A stretch of 64,000 nucleotides of DNA from Diogma glabrata (lineage: Eukaryota; Arthropoda; Insecta; Diptera; Cylindrotomidae). Location: NCBI GenBank assembly GCA_963693315.1, contig OY856186.1, positions 93,345,802 through 93,409,801 of the forward strand, in the 5' to 3' direction. The translations under genes and the position numbers were made by a program. Below are positions 43,616-54,206 of this stretch, piece after piece (positions within the stretch are counted from its first letter, which is position 1; each line of letters begins with the position of its first letter). The notes under the pieces are model-generated. The model did not search any database. It was not told the DNA's origin and saw nothing but the letters and a program-made list of their open reading frames with translations.

Positions 43616-43872
43616 TGCAGGAATTTAAAAAAGAAAATACGAAATCGGATGAGTACAGCTACCCTAAATGCTTTAATATTTTTGAAATATTATTTTACAA
43701 TTAAAAAATGATCAATTTTTAGTTTACTACTGTGAGGTTTTTTTTATTGTTTTTCATCTTTTAATTTATTTATTACTACCCGGGTTATCCGGGTAATCCG
43801 GGTAATTTGGAAAATACTAATCGAGTAACCGGGTAATTTGAAATCGGGTAATTTACAATCACTACTTATCAG

Positions 43873-44125
43873 CTTCTGTTTTTGGAAGTTTTATACATTC
43901 AGGTGATATATCAAACAAAAATTCACCAAAATTCTTAATTATTTTGTGCGATGTGGAAATAGCTATACCCAAAATGTTAGACAATTCTCTATACGTTATT
44001 TTGTTCCCAGCAAACCTTAAAATCATAGTTTTAATAATCATTATAAAAATATATACATAAAATGTTGTTAGTAATTACCATAAAAAAACTTAACATTGAT
44101 GTTCTGCTGGTATACCGTATTCCGT
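43873..44125 (-). pseudogene. Harbinger transposase, helix-turn-helix exons
   Basis: Two exons. The first (about 44100-44060) reads, with a frame change, the PAEHQ and MLSFFM segment. After an intron (GTAATT...ATTTTAAG) the second reads RFAGNKITYRELSNILGIAI, STSHKIIKNFGEFLF and SPECIKLPKTEADK. The FAGNKxTYRExSxxxxIxxSTxHxII pattern is the DNA-binding helix-turn-helix of Harbinger transposases. It continues past the hAT insertion into 42480. Confidence 0.75.
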
Positions 44126-44126
44126 A

Positions 44127-44548
44127 TATTTTGTTGATATGGTTATCAAAAAATATTCTGATGATGAAGTAAAATAACTAATTTCATTGCAATTTATGTT
44201 TAATTAATTATAGTTCTATTTTTAGTTTCGTTCCAACTTGAGAGTTGCACGCCGAACTGCAGATTTTTTAACTGAAAAATTTAAAAGCAGCGGTCATTTC
44301 AAACAAAATTTACGTTGTGGTGGACGAAAACGTATACCGTATACGTTTTCTTCCACCACAACGTAAATTTTGTTTGAAATGACCGCTGCTTTTAAATTTT
44401 TCAGTTAAAAAATCTGCAGTTCGGCGTGCAACTCTCAAGTTGGAACGAAACTAAAAATAGAATTATAATTAATTAAAAATAAATTGCAATGAAATTAGTT
44501 ATTTTACTTCATCATCAGATATTTTTTGATAACCATATTAACAAAAAT
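44127..44548. repeat. 420-bp near-perfect palindrome made of Harbinger exon, intron and exon
   Basis: Two arms of about 210 bp (44127-44337 and 44339-44548) are inverted copies around the centre GTATACCGTATAC, with only scattered mismatches such as 44325 and the ATATTC/ATATC difference near the outer ends. On the minus strand the right arm is the transposase segment: end of exon MVIKKYSDDE, an intron of about 57 bp ending ATTTTTAG, then RSNLRVARRTADFLTEKF and GHFKQNLRCGGRKRI. The left arm is the same segment in antisense. There is essentially no spacer. Confidence 0.85.
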
Positions 44549-44785
44549 TTTCACTCTATGTTTTGGGTCCCTTTTAAAGATATCTTTTAACATTTCAAAA
44601 GAACACTCATTAAACGAAGGGGTGGATGAGGTCGAAGAAGATAAAGATGATGAGGACGACGATTCTTGAAATATTACAGTTCTTGCAATATCTTGCATAT
44701 TGACATTCGGCTCCATTGTATATTTCAGAAAACTAAAACAAAAATTTAAAATAATTAAATGAATTACTATAATTATGAAAGTCAT
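44339..44785 (-). pseudogene. Harbinger transposase, N-terminal exons
   Basis: The first exon has MEPNVNMQDIARTVI, a run of about 12 serines, then SFEMLKDIFKRDPKHRVKIF and VNMVIKKY. A GTAAAA donor and a TTTTTAG acceptor flank a 57-bp intron. The next exon reads RSNLRVARRTADFLTEKF, then KQNLRCGGRKRI, matching the usual N-terminal FRxxFRxxRxTxxxLxxKxxSS block. The gene is cut at the palindrome centre (44338). Confidence 0.65.
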
Positions 44786-44800
44786 TAAAATAATTATTTT

Positions 44801-45131
44801 ACCTAATTATTTTTTTATTGTTTTAAACTCTTTTTACACTTTTATTTAATTATTTTTTTTATTGTTTTCGAGTGTCAAATTTCACTTTATTTAATTCACT
44901 TTATTGTTTTAAACTATTTTAAAACACTTTACACATACTTTTATTTAATTTAAAACTATTTATTTAATTTAATTTAGAAATAATAAACTCATTTAAAATT
45001 TGAAATCTCTTATATTAAAATAATAACACGCTACAATTGACATTTGTCAAATTTCACTTGCATTGGTATTAGTAAATCTTGCAAAAATCTCAGATCTGAA
45101 AAAAAGAATTCTTTTAGAACACAACTTCTTC
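44801..45131. other. Non-coding AT-rich flank
   Basis: Low-complexity TTATTTAATT-type sequence and two copies of TTTCACTT near 44878 and 45050. No coding signal. Confidence 0.35.
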
Positions 45132-45264
45132 TAGAACACAAGGGTAAGCTTGGCCGACAAAAATGTGTCTGCTATTGTCGAGTCTGACAACTGACATTTT
45201 GGTATGTTTGGGTCGTCGGACTTGCAGACAAATTTTTGTCGGACAAGGTTACCCTCGTGTTCTA
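45132..45264. repeat. 133-bp MITE with 40-bp inverted arms
   Basis: TAGAACACAAGGGTAAGCTT at the left pairs with the inverse of TTAGAACACGAGGGTAACCT at the right; the arms continue through GCCGACAAAAATGTGTCTGC with few mismatches. Too short to code. The outer TA may be part of a TA target site. Confidence 0.75.
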
Positions 45265-46021
45265 AAACAAATTTCCAACACAAGTAGTTAAAAAAAAAAA
45301 ATTACAAGATCCCGGGCAATCGGCATTTTTCGGGGTTTGCCGAACGAAAAAGCGGCCGAATCGAGGAAAATGGCAGAACAAAAGTTTTCGTACTCATGGA
45401 AGACAGGCGGCCTCACAAAGTATGAAATATGTAGTAATCATCAAATGAAATAGGCGTGGGCTCAGGGACTATTCAGTTTTTTTATGCTTTTGTTGTTTTT
45501 TTCTTCATTTTTCATTTTATTATATTTTTTGTTGGTGTTTGAACATTTTTGGTATTTTTTTTTTATCAATTTTATTTCTCTGTTATTAAATGGAAATACA
45601 TTTTTTTCGATAAGAAATTGACGGGTAATTTTTTTTTTAAATTTTTCACCCTAGAATTAGAAATCAAATGTCCTATTATTTTAAAAGTTTCGCCATTGGT
45701 TGATACTGATGGAAAGATAAAACTAACCTACTTAAGGTCTTAAGGTTCAATCAAAATAACAACCTGATATTAAAAGAAACGCACTGTTATTATACTCAAA
45801 TCCAATTACAATTGTACTGTACTGGAATAAAAAATGTGATTTTTCATATACAGTCCGAATCAAGACTGTTTATTAATCGAAATAACGAGAGATGAAGATT
45901 TTTTACTAATGTACATTTCCAAATTAGAAAATTTTTACAAAAATATTTATTTGGAAAAGTTATTTCATAAATTTGGTTTGTAAATAAATATATAGTTAAA
46001 ATAATGATAATTAATTTTTTT
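45265..46021. other. Non-coding; one GC-richer patch
   Basis: No coding signal. About 45300-45470 is GC-richer than its surroundings (GATCCCGGGCAATCGGCATT, GCGGCCGAATCGAGG). It resembles no element I know, and no copy occurs elsewhere in the window. Confidence 0.35.
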
Positions 46022-46870
46022 TTATGTTTTTATTTGAAGGAGTTTGTAAATTAGTGAGTACACAGCTAAAATGTACATTATCATCTCTATGTAGTACAAA
46101 GGATCAGTACGTATTTTATTTAAATTGTTATAGATTTTTATTCTGGAAATACACCTTTCAACATGAATACGAACACTTGCAATATTAAGCGTCTCGGTAA
46201 CTTCCTCATCATTTAATATTCCAACATTCAAAAACGGAGGTGTAACTATACAATTGCATTCGAAATAGTGATTGAATATTGTATGTGTGGAAATACTTTG
46301 TCTGCCATTAATACATCACCTGGCTAAAATAGTTTCAAAAAACTACTATCATTATAAAAAGATCACTCGATCTACCTCCATAATATTTCGGCTTAAACGG
46401 AATCATTTGTGATGGTGTTATATCAACTAAAACATAACGGTATACCCTGATTTGTAATTGGCATACAAGTGATTCCTTATTTTTATCGGCCCAGGTTGTT
46501 CCGTTTGGATTCCCGCGTAGTCTCTACAATTCGGGTAGTGTAATTTAAATGCTGGTGGCATATAGTTAACTGGACTGCGTCTTTCCTCGGCCAAAAAATA
46601 AAATCTTGGGTTTTGATTACTAAAATTGCAAGTATCTCGTGAAAAATACATTAGACAATTCTGCAATAGCATCAAACGATATACTCCAGTTGAGTTTTTT
46701 ATTAAACAAGTTAGGAGTCGATTTTTAGCACTAACTTTGTTGCACTTAAAGGCTGGTAGTATTTCGAATAATAATCTGAACACTATTTCTCTTACTCCAA
46801 AAAATGATTTTAATTGCATCAAAATTTCGCGTGAGGTTTGGATCAGTTCCTATCATTTGGTCTTTTTTTG
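46022..46870 (-). pseudogene. DDE_Tnp_4-type transposase remnant (Harbinger/ISL2EU-like)
   Basis: From the high end: LMQLKSFFGVREIVFRLLFE region (46822 onward), MPPAFKLHYPNCR, IQTEQPGPIKIRNHLYANYK (Glu-Gln-Pro block), DITPSQMIPFKPKYYGGRSS, then GDVLMADKVFPH (Asp-containing GDxxMADKxF) and VTPPFLNVGILNDEEVTETL, ending IASVRIHVERCISRIKIYNN. This IAxxRIHVERxIxRIK ending is found in the DDE_Tnp_4 branch with THAP/ISL2EU-like transposases. At least four frame changes and several stops. Confidence 0.7.
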
Positions 46871-46884
46871 TAATGTAGCAGCTT

Positions 46885-47214
46885 TCAATATTGTTTGATT
46901 TTGGTATATATACAAGCTTGGGTTATGACTGTATTTGGTTCACAATTAAATTGACAAAAAAATTCGAAATTATTGTCCATTTTTTTGAATGAAACTACTT
47001 GAATTTCTTTGTCATATTTTTTTACCATATCACTTTCAACCGTAAGGTAACTATCTATTAAATCGGAAAATATCAGCATTAAAGTGTTCCTTTTTTTTAT
47101 ACTAACCAGAAAAAACTGTTGGACTAAATGGTCTCGGATCTCCAGATTTTGATCCTCCAACAAAATACTCAAATCAAATTCTAGAGTTTTTATTTCGTTG
47201 CTATAACGAACCAC
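46885..47214 (-). other. Unrecognised open frame of 109 codons
   Basis: An open frame with no family I recognise. It has charged, helical-looking stretches (RYSNEIKTLEFDLSILLEDQ, ESDMVKKYDKEIQVVSF). It lies just upstream, in the same orientation, of the DDE_Tnp_4 remnant and could be its N-terminal part or a second gene of that element. It may also be open by chance in AT-rich DNA. Confidence 0.25.
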
Positions 47215-47440
47215 CGTTGGTCGAAACGCAGGTTTAAATTTCGATATAATTTGATTTATTTTTATACTTCAAACGATTGTTTTAATTAATCTAAATTTTT
47301 GTACGTTACAGTTCATGGGGTCTTTCCGGAGAAGAATATAATTTCACCATAGCTGTGGTAATACAACATAGATATATACAACAAACTTCTACACAACATA
47401 TCGTGTTACATTTTTGAACAAACTAGACAGTATTCGGATC

Positions 47441-47835
47441 GAAATTTAACATCAAATTTTGATTCCCTACAACATCGTCGCACTGTTGCTGATCTCGTTG
47501 TTTTTATTAAATATCGTCACCAACAGTGCTCCGATGAAATCAGATCCACCACGCCTCAACCATAGTCTTTTCCCCGTTGTACACGTCAATCGGTTTATAC
47601 AATCAGTCAATCTGTTGAGATCACTTACGGCCATAGTGACAGAACGCGGAGAGATTTCTTTGTTCGTACATCGTACAAATGGAATGCTTTGCCTGAATCA
47701 ACGGTCTCGGGGGCGTTCAATACCAAAAAGGTTTAAAAAAAGTGTCTATCAACACCTCAGAGCGCATGTTGTTGTGTCACATATTGTAGTTCCTACTCTG
47801 TCACATATTGTAGTTCCAACTCTTTTTATTTAATA
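47441..47835 (+). pseudogene. Non-LTR retrotransposon ORF2 C terminus, copy 1
   Basis: Plus strand in shifting frames: DSLQHRRTVADLVVFIKYRH, RFIQSVNLLRS, RRDFFVRTSYKWNALPESTV, GAFNTKK and FKKSVYQHLRAH. The RRxxAxLxxFYK... FxxRTxxxWNxLP...F.xxV pattern is the end of ORF2 in CR1/Jockey-like elements. Only the 3' end is present, typical of 5' truncation. It ends in a duplicated CACATATTGTAGTTCC phrase near 47780-47820. Confidence 0.65.
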
Positions 47836-48095
47836 AAATAAAATATATATAAATAGTTAGTATTCCAATTATATTAAACCAACAAATAACTCGAGGAATC
47901 TTGTTTATAAATTCCTATAGGTCATTTATAAGCTTATAGAAAATCTGATAGATGCGCTATGCTCGATTTCACAGTTTTTCATACATTTTCTATGACGTAA
48001 CAGCATATGTATTGAGGTCAAGTTTGGAGACCTGCATCTGTTACCATAGCTCTTTTGGACTCTGTTAAAATAGTTAAAAAATCTCTGTTAATTTA

Positions 48096-48402
48096 ACATT
48101 AAATCTTGATTTTAATTCCCTACAACATCGTCGCACTGTTGGTGATTGTATAATAATATTTATGATGCCTCATATTCTTGTCTCGGTTTTACTCGTCAAT
48201 CGGTTTATGCAAATACTCAAACTGTTGAGATCACTCAACGTCATACTGACAGAATGCAAAGGGATTTATTTGTCCGTACATCATATAAATGGAATGCTTT
48301 GCCTGAATTAATAGTCTCGAGGGCGTTCAATCCACAAAAGTTAAAAAAAAAGTGTTCATCGACAACTCAGAACCTAGATCTTGGTCTTTTAGTTTGGTCT
48401 TA
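48096..48402 (+). pseudogene. Non-LTR retrotransposon ORF2 C terminus, copy 2
   Basis: A second, diverged copy of 47441-47835 in the same orientation, with an internal deletion: SLQHRRTVGDC, GFTRQSVYANTQTVEITQRH, RMQRDLFVRTSYKWNALPEL and AFNPQKLKKKC. The two share the leading phrase CCCTACAACATCGTCGCACT, so both are 3' fragments of one family. Confidence 0.65.
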
Positions 48403-48439
48403 GCACATTGGTATATTTTGAAATATACCGTTAATAGCG

Positions 48440-49265
48440 CCTTTCAAAGGTAGTAACGACAAAGTTTTTCAGACCCACAGGACGAGGCTTGTTCCGAACA
48501 AACTGTCGTGCCGGACAGCGGCCAGCAAATGGAATCATTTGCTCATCAATGGATTAGTTTCCTATCTCCCTTTCAATTTGACAGTATCTGTTTCTCACGG
48601 CGTTAGTTATTGAACTTGCAAAAATATATTGGTCGTTGTCTCTTCTTTTATTCTTGAGACATTTGTATAGTATAGTGAAGATTGAACTTTAAACCGATTT
48701 CTGCTCATGCATGTGGATATTTTTCCCAATGCATATCCATCAACACAATGCAATTTTTAGGTACGAAATGCAAGCCATTATAAGGACTACCCCGTTTAAT
48801 TTTTTAATTTCTGCTGCTGTCACTTTAAGAAGCTTACCCTTTTTTATTAAAATAATAGTACATATTTGTAAATTTTGCGGTTTCTTCAAAGGCCTGCCAT
48901 CAAAATAACGGTTGTAATACTCAATTGGCAATTTGACATTTTGCTTCGCAGATATCGTAGCCACTGGTAGTACGTTTTCTTGGAATGTTGTAACATTCTA
49001 GATGGATGATGATGCTTGGTTTATCAAATTGGTGCCTATAAAATTAATAAAAACAATACGCATACTTATATATATATCTTAACGTTTTGAAATGAAAAAA
49101 ACCAATATCACAATCGTCACCATAATTTTCTTTGTCTGTATTATTCATTTCAACAATCGCCTGACGAATAGTTTCCGACAATGTAAAATCAGGATCAGCA
49201 ACGTCATCATCCTTATCGATATCTTCTGCCTGTGAATCTTTAAGCAGCTCATCTTTATCTACTAA
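48440..49265 (-). pseudogene. piggyBac-type transposase remnant
   Basis: An acidic N-terminal segment (49260-49135: DELLKDSQAEDIDKDDDVAD with PDFTL) is followed by YYNRYFDGRPLKKPQNLQIC and LKVTAAEIKKLNGVVLIMAC (48964-48740), then SSITNAVRNRYCQIE, then [20 protein letters not shown] with [11 protein letters not shown] near 48560-48480. These correspond in order to the acidic N terminus, the YFxxxxxxxLLxxI...LxVTxxEIxxxxGixixM block and the DExMxPFxGRxxxRQYxxxKPxxxGxK catalytic region of DDE_Tnp_1_7. Stops and gaps are numerous; the C-terminal Cys-rich finger is missing. Confidence 0.7.
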
Positions 49266-49692
49266 CTAGTTTCCCTTTGCAAATACCACTAAAAAACAAA
49301 AATGTTACCTTTGGAGTCCAGCTGTTACTGTTTGATTAACTTTATATAATTCAGTACTTAGATCGAGATGATTTTCGCGCTCCTGACATGATGACGTTTG
49401 GCAAACAATAAATTTACTTTAACATGATATTATGAAAAATTTTGGCGGTTACTATAACAGGTAAAAAATCGACCAAAAGAAGGAAATCAATCCGAAAAAG
49501 AAAAATTTGTTAAAAAAGATTTGCAAATAGCTAAAATCTAGTATATTTAAGCCCTCACGATTGTGATAGCTGGTCCTTAAAACTCACTTAACGGTTTTTA
49601 GAAAAACAACTAACTTTAAGTCATTCTTTTTTTTCTATCACAAAAATGACAGTTGGTCTTCAAGTTGACTAAAAAATATTATAATAAGCCGT

Positions 49693-49776
49693 GTTCGATT
49701 TGGCGGAAGCAACTGACACAACTGAAAAACTGAAAGCAATTATTGTTGATTTTCAGTTGTTTCAGTAAAATCGAAC
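49693..49776. repeat. 84-bp foldback MITE
   Basis: GTTCGATTTGGCGGAAGCAA pairs with the inverse of GTTCGATTTTACTGAAACAA; the arms continue through CTGA. Related to 19100-19212 by the shared CTGAAACAACTGA motif. Confidence 0.6.
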
Positions 49777-50788
49777 GTACACCTACAATCACTTTAGATC
49801 ATTACCCTCACAATCGTGACATTTGGTTCTTGACATTTGGTTCTTAGCTAAGTAATTGCTTATCGAATTGAAGATGGACTTGAAAGTGATATTTGTTTAC
49901 TTGTTGAAGAAGTCAAACGATAACATTTTATAGTGGCCAACATAGAAAATTCAATTCAGATTTTCTAAAAAGTGTAAATTAAAACATTTTTTCAAAATTT
50001 GTTACTACATATAGTTATTTCGTAAAAGGTTATTCTGCAGCCTTAGATATTTGAGTAGTAGAATTAATCACAGACAATTTTAGGTCTTCGTTTTCATTAC
50101 AAACTAATATTTTCAAAATTTCAGTTTAATTTATTGCAAAATAAATTCGTTCTTTACATACGACTATACTTTATAACTCAAAAACTTACAAACTACAATT
50201 AAGAAATGAGTTTTACAAAAATGATTTATTATAGAATAAACAAACCCACTTTTTGGTTTTTCTACGCTTCCATGTTACAAATTTAAAACAAATAAATAAC
50301 AAAATTCGTTTTTACCTTGTAATCATATTTGACAATCTGCGTTTATCCCTCATCCTTCATAAATATAGATTCATAATAGAAACACATAAAAATATCCTTG
50401 ATTTTTGGCAAGGAAAAATAAAATTAATGATGAATAAGTAGCAAACGACAACAGCACAACTTTTAATTTGATTTTCATGTTTTCTTTGTTTTGATATTCC
50501 ATTTTTTTATGAAAAATAAATAATTTTCCACGCGAAAAAGCTGTTTTTATAAATAAGAAATATGAATATTTTATAGCTATATTGAGAAGCTTCGTTGTGG
50601 TTTGTTTGTTTTAAGCCTAAACCGAACGTAATTTTAAAGAGGACTAAAATTTTGTATAAAATCAAGTCAATTTAAAACATGTTGCGGTTTTAAATGGTGT
50701 TGACATTTTAATATTTTTGCTATAAATTTGATTTTTCAGCTAATGAACTTTTGTTTATTTTTGCTTTTTTTTTTAATTTATGGTTAAC

Positions 50789-50854
50789 AGCATTTTTCAA
50801 GCACAAAATAAAACAACCCAGTTTGGTTGTTTTATTTTGTGCCTGAAAAATGCT
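50789..50854. repeat. 66-bp hairpin
   Basis: Arms of 30 bp with a single mismatch: AGCATTTTTCAAGCACAAAA against the inverse at 50825-50854, loop CAGTTT. Too small to classify; could be a relic of a foldback element. Confidence 0.65.
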
Positions 50855-50934
50855 ATCTGATGAAGGCAGAAACAAATCTCACATTTTTGGTAATAACTCA
50901 AACACTAAGCTGTCGATAATTTAATAAATTTTTT

Positions 50935-51134
50935 TTTCGAAATATTTCAGTTTTTTCGATTTTTCTAAATCAAACTCAACTTTTTACAAAAAACTTTTGT
51001 TTTACTATCTCCTTATTTATTCATATCCTTTCCTTTTCGAAATATTTCAGTTTTTTCGATTTTTCTAAATCAAACTCAACTTTTTACAAAAAACTTTTGT
51101 TTTACTATCTCCTTATTTATTCATATCCTATCCT
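50935..51134. repeat. Tandem duplication, two 100-bp units
   Basis: The block beginning CGAAATATTTCAGTTTTTTC at 50938 repeats with a period of exactly 100 bases at 51038; the copies are identical until near 51129. Such identity suggests a recent replication-slippage or assembly-level duplication. Confidence 0.85.
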
Positions 51135-52769
51135 TATTTATTTATTTATTCTATCCAGATAAAAACCAAAATTTGCAATTTTGCAGTAGGCGTGGACAAA
51201 TGCATTTTATAACTAGAAAATTTTAAGTTGATGCACTTATGGTTTGTGAGAAAATCGATTATGTAGAAATTCGGATGAACACTAGGGGAATAGGGAACCG
51301 TTTTTGTTGTTTCAAAGAGATAATAACTTCAGCTATACATACGTACAGTATCAAATCAATAAAAGATTACAATATAATTCATATTTTTGTATAATGTTAA
51401 ATGAAGTGTTTTATAAAGCATTATTATTATTTGCACATATAATTGATATTGATTAGTTTACCATTACTTTCACATATTATAATTGTTAACTAACAATTAA
51501 CTAACAAAAAATCAATGGGTAAACAGTTTAAACCACACTTTTGAAGAAAAGCATTTTTGATAACAATAATCAAAATAATAAGGGAATATAAAATAAGAGA
51601 AAACTTTTTACTAAAACAATAACTCTAAAAAACAAATTTGTTTTTAATAAATTTTTAAACGATAAAAACATCGCCTACTAAATATTGAAAATTTTTAATT
51701 TAAATATTATAGTAAAAACATGCAATCACATAGAAACACACATTTTTGGTTGCTGAGTTAATAAATTCATAAACAAAATAAACGAATTCCATTAAATTTA
51801 TATAGCACTATTTATAGTTGGACTCTGTGCTGGTCAGCTTTTACCCTTCGAAACAACAAATGAAATAATGGAAATAAAAACCGTTTGCGCATAATGATTT
51901 TTCTTTATAAAAACTCAAAAGGATATTTAGGTGTAATAAATATTTACGGTATTTTCAAATTGTAAGTCCTTCATAAGCTTAATATTGATTTTTCTTAATA
52001 CTAATTATCAATTCGATAAATTATTTTTAACTTTTCTGTCTAATTTTCTGATGCTAAGGCATTATCATTTCATCCACTTTACTTCTTTCATTATTTTAAT
52101 AAATATTTAAGATTATTATTTCTGGAACTCCTTACAATTAATTGAAAACTCATAATTTAAGCGAAGAACGAAAATATTTTATCTCTTGAATAAACATTTT
52201 ATGATGAACATAAACAAAATAATAATAGAATACTAGAAGTTCACTGGTAAAATGAAAGATTGATGTAAGAGTTTTGTTTAGTTTAAGATATGATTGAGTT
52301 TTTTTGTTGTTGGATATTGTGATTTTATTTACCATTCAAAAAGTTTGCAAATAAAATCTCCAGTGTGTATAAATATATCAAAATTCTTATCCTGCATAGT
52401 GTCAGTGATATATAATATACAACATGTTATACAAAAGAAAATTATAGAAAATCTCTAACCACTTATGAAACTAATTCTATCTGACAGTAACAGATTATTT
52501 TAAGACATGCTAAGAATAATTTTTCTTAGACAACACAAAATTGAAATCAGTCCCAATGGGTTAACGAAAAGGTCAAACACATACGATATATTTTAACATT
52601 TTCTATACCAAATATTTATATCGTCATCAATTTGTTTCCAATAATTTTGTTACTTTTATTTTATACCTTCTTAACAAAGCAATTGAAACTCTGTGGTTTA
52701 TAGATTAAATAAAATTGACATATTTGAGCTTGGTGTAGGTTTTTAAAGCATTTTTTATACTTTCTTTAC

Positions 52770-53225
52770 CCCGCGTAAGAAAAAACTAAGGGACCCAGCC
52801 TGGGCCAAGACCGCACCACAGATTTTGGGGGTTGGGCCCAGCTAAACGTTTTCAAACGGCCCAAGCTAGGGCCAAGCTTGGACTGATGCCGTGGGCTAAG
52901 TCTGGCAAACCAGGTCAAGGTTTGACAAATAAGCTTTGGGCCAGGTCTACCAAACCAATTTCTTTCCAGACCTCCCTTAAATGTAAGGTAAGAGGATCTG
53001 TAAAGAGTAACATATATGAAAATAAAAATAAACATAATATGGTCTGAACATGTTTACAATGCATTAGACTGGTTAATAATACGTAATATAATAAACTGCA
53101 CCTTGGTTCAGTCTAGACATTTACAACTGGCCCAGACCTGGTCCAAAGGTAACTAGTCAAAGCTTGGCTCGCAAATACTGGCTTGAGATTGGTCCGTTGT
53201 TTAACATTGGCAGCTCCTACCCGGG
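52770..53225. repeat. GGGCCA-rich dispersed repeat, copy 2
   Basis: Homologous along its whole length to 30191-30633, in the same orientation, with about 10-15% visible differences by eye. It shares AAACGGCCCAAGCT, GGGCCAGGTCTACCAAACCA and GGTCCGTTGTTTAACATTGG-type phrases, and ends CTACCCGG. Confidence 0.7.
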
Positions 53226-53599
53226 ACACAATGAACAATTCTCCGCTTTCTTAAGTTGGCGTACAACAAACATTTTTCAATTTCAATCACTTTACGCCCT
53301 CTATTACTTTATGCAGAGCGCATATTACTTTACGCCATCTTATTATTATTTATGCTTTTTTGTTACTTTTTGACCTGTTAGAAACGTGTAAAACGAGTAA
53401 ATTATTGTATGTATCACAGGTGTAAAAACTAACGTCTCGGGCAACAATATCTCATTCGGGCTGAAATTTTTAACGTTAAACTTTTGATACACACATAACT
53501 AGTAGCTCTATTTTGAATAACAGTCCAATATAATGCATTTTTCAATTAATTTAATATAGAATCGATATAGTGGCGGGTTTAAACATTGAATGGTTTTTA

Positions 53600-53903
53600 G
53601 GGTGCTTTCCAAACGACGACTTATTTGTGGCACTTGTCTTATTCTAAACTTATTCAAATAAGTATGATGGCGAGGTGACTTATTTAGTATCTCTTTTTCC
53701 ACAAAAATTTAATCTGATATGTCAAATATACTTTTTATTTAATTTAGTGAATATCTCTCTCTAATTTGATCTCACGTTCTTATAAATCAGATTAAAACTG
53801 ACATAATTATAGACATTATTGTCTTGATTGATTTTTTTGACATTTTCAATATGGCGGCAAATAAGTAATAAGTATCAAATAAGTCGTCGTTTGGAAAGCA
53901 CCC
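53600..53903. repeat. 304-bp MITE with TTA target duplication (Harbinger-like)
   Basis: Ends GGGTGCTTTCCAAACGACGA and its exact inverse ending at 53903; the inverted repeat runs at least 26 bp (through CTTATTT). TTA flanks both sides (53597-53599, 53904-53906). A TTA duplication and GGG-starting ends are diagnostic of PIF/Harbinger MITEs. The interior has no reading frame. Confidence 0.85.
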
Positions 53904-54140
53904 TTAGTCTAGATTTATTTAATATGTATAATGTATATTGAGAATATTTTAAAGCTTAAATTTTAAGGCTTAAAGAAGAAAGAAAAATTTAATGCACCAA
54001 TTTCTTTTATTTTCCTGGCAACTATAGTGTTGAATGAGATTGAGAATGAGAATAGTAAATCGCAATAAGAGAAAAATCTCAAAATAAAATAGTTAACCTT
54101 GTAAATATTCGAATTCGATACCGTAAGATAACCAAGTAAG

Positions 54141-54206
54141 ATAACCAGTCTGATAACCAATCTATTTTCGAAAAAAATATAGATTAGTTATCAGACAACT
54201 GGTTAT
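54141..54206. repeat. Foldback with 25-bp arms
   Basis: ATAACCAGTCTGATAACCAA pairs with the inverse of ATAACCAGTTGTCTGATAAC, separated by a loop of about 13 bases. The arm motif CTGATAAC is repeated just outside. Confidence 0.6.

Larger units (their letters stand above)
42488..43864 (+). mobile_element. hAT element with 8-bp target duplication CTTATCAG
   Basis: Flanked by CTTATCAG at 42480-42487 and 43865-43872; removing it restores the Harbinger frame KTEADKRDA. Ends: TAGTGTTTGCAATC left, TAGTGATTGTAAAT right (read inward). Subterminal CCGGGTA repeats occur at both ends (42508-42550, 43781-43858). It encodes a BED finger, as hAT transposases do. At 1377 bp it lacks the catalytic domain. A 277-bp MITE is nested inside. 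Confidence 0.85.
41937..44800 (-). mobile_element. PIF/Harbinger transposase gene carrying nested insertions
   Basis: A multi-exon DDE_Tnp_4 transposase on the minus strand: N-terminal exons at 44785-44339, a middle exon at 44040-43873, and the catalytic part at 42480-41968. A hAT element (42488-43864) interrupts the middle exon, and a palindromic duplication (44127-44548) lies between the first exons and the middle one. Terminal repeats of the element are not identified. Confidence 0.7.
49266..52769. other. 3.5 kb without recognisable genes
   Basis: AT-rich, no coding signal on either strand. It contains a foldback (49693-49776), a hairpin (50789-50854) and a 100-bp tandem duplication (50935-51134). 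A phrase near 51660-51710 (AACATCGCCTACTAAAT, then GAAAATTTTTAATTT) recurs in altered form near 61840, so part of this is an old dispersed repeat. Confidence 0.4.

Noticed and set aside
46885..47214. Resemblance of a 109-codon frame to an F-BAR/srGAP N terminus
   Set aside because: Only a few residues (EIRDHLVQQF-like) match and the rest does not follow; kept as unrecognised.
50857..50873. CTGATGA followed by GAAA beside a hairpin, resembling a hammerhead core
   Set aside because: The bases between the two core strings cannot form stem II and no stem I partners are visible.
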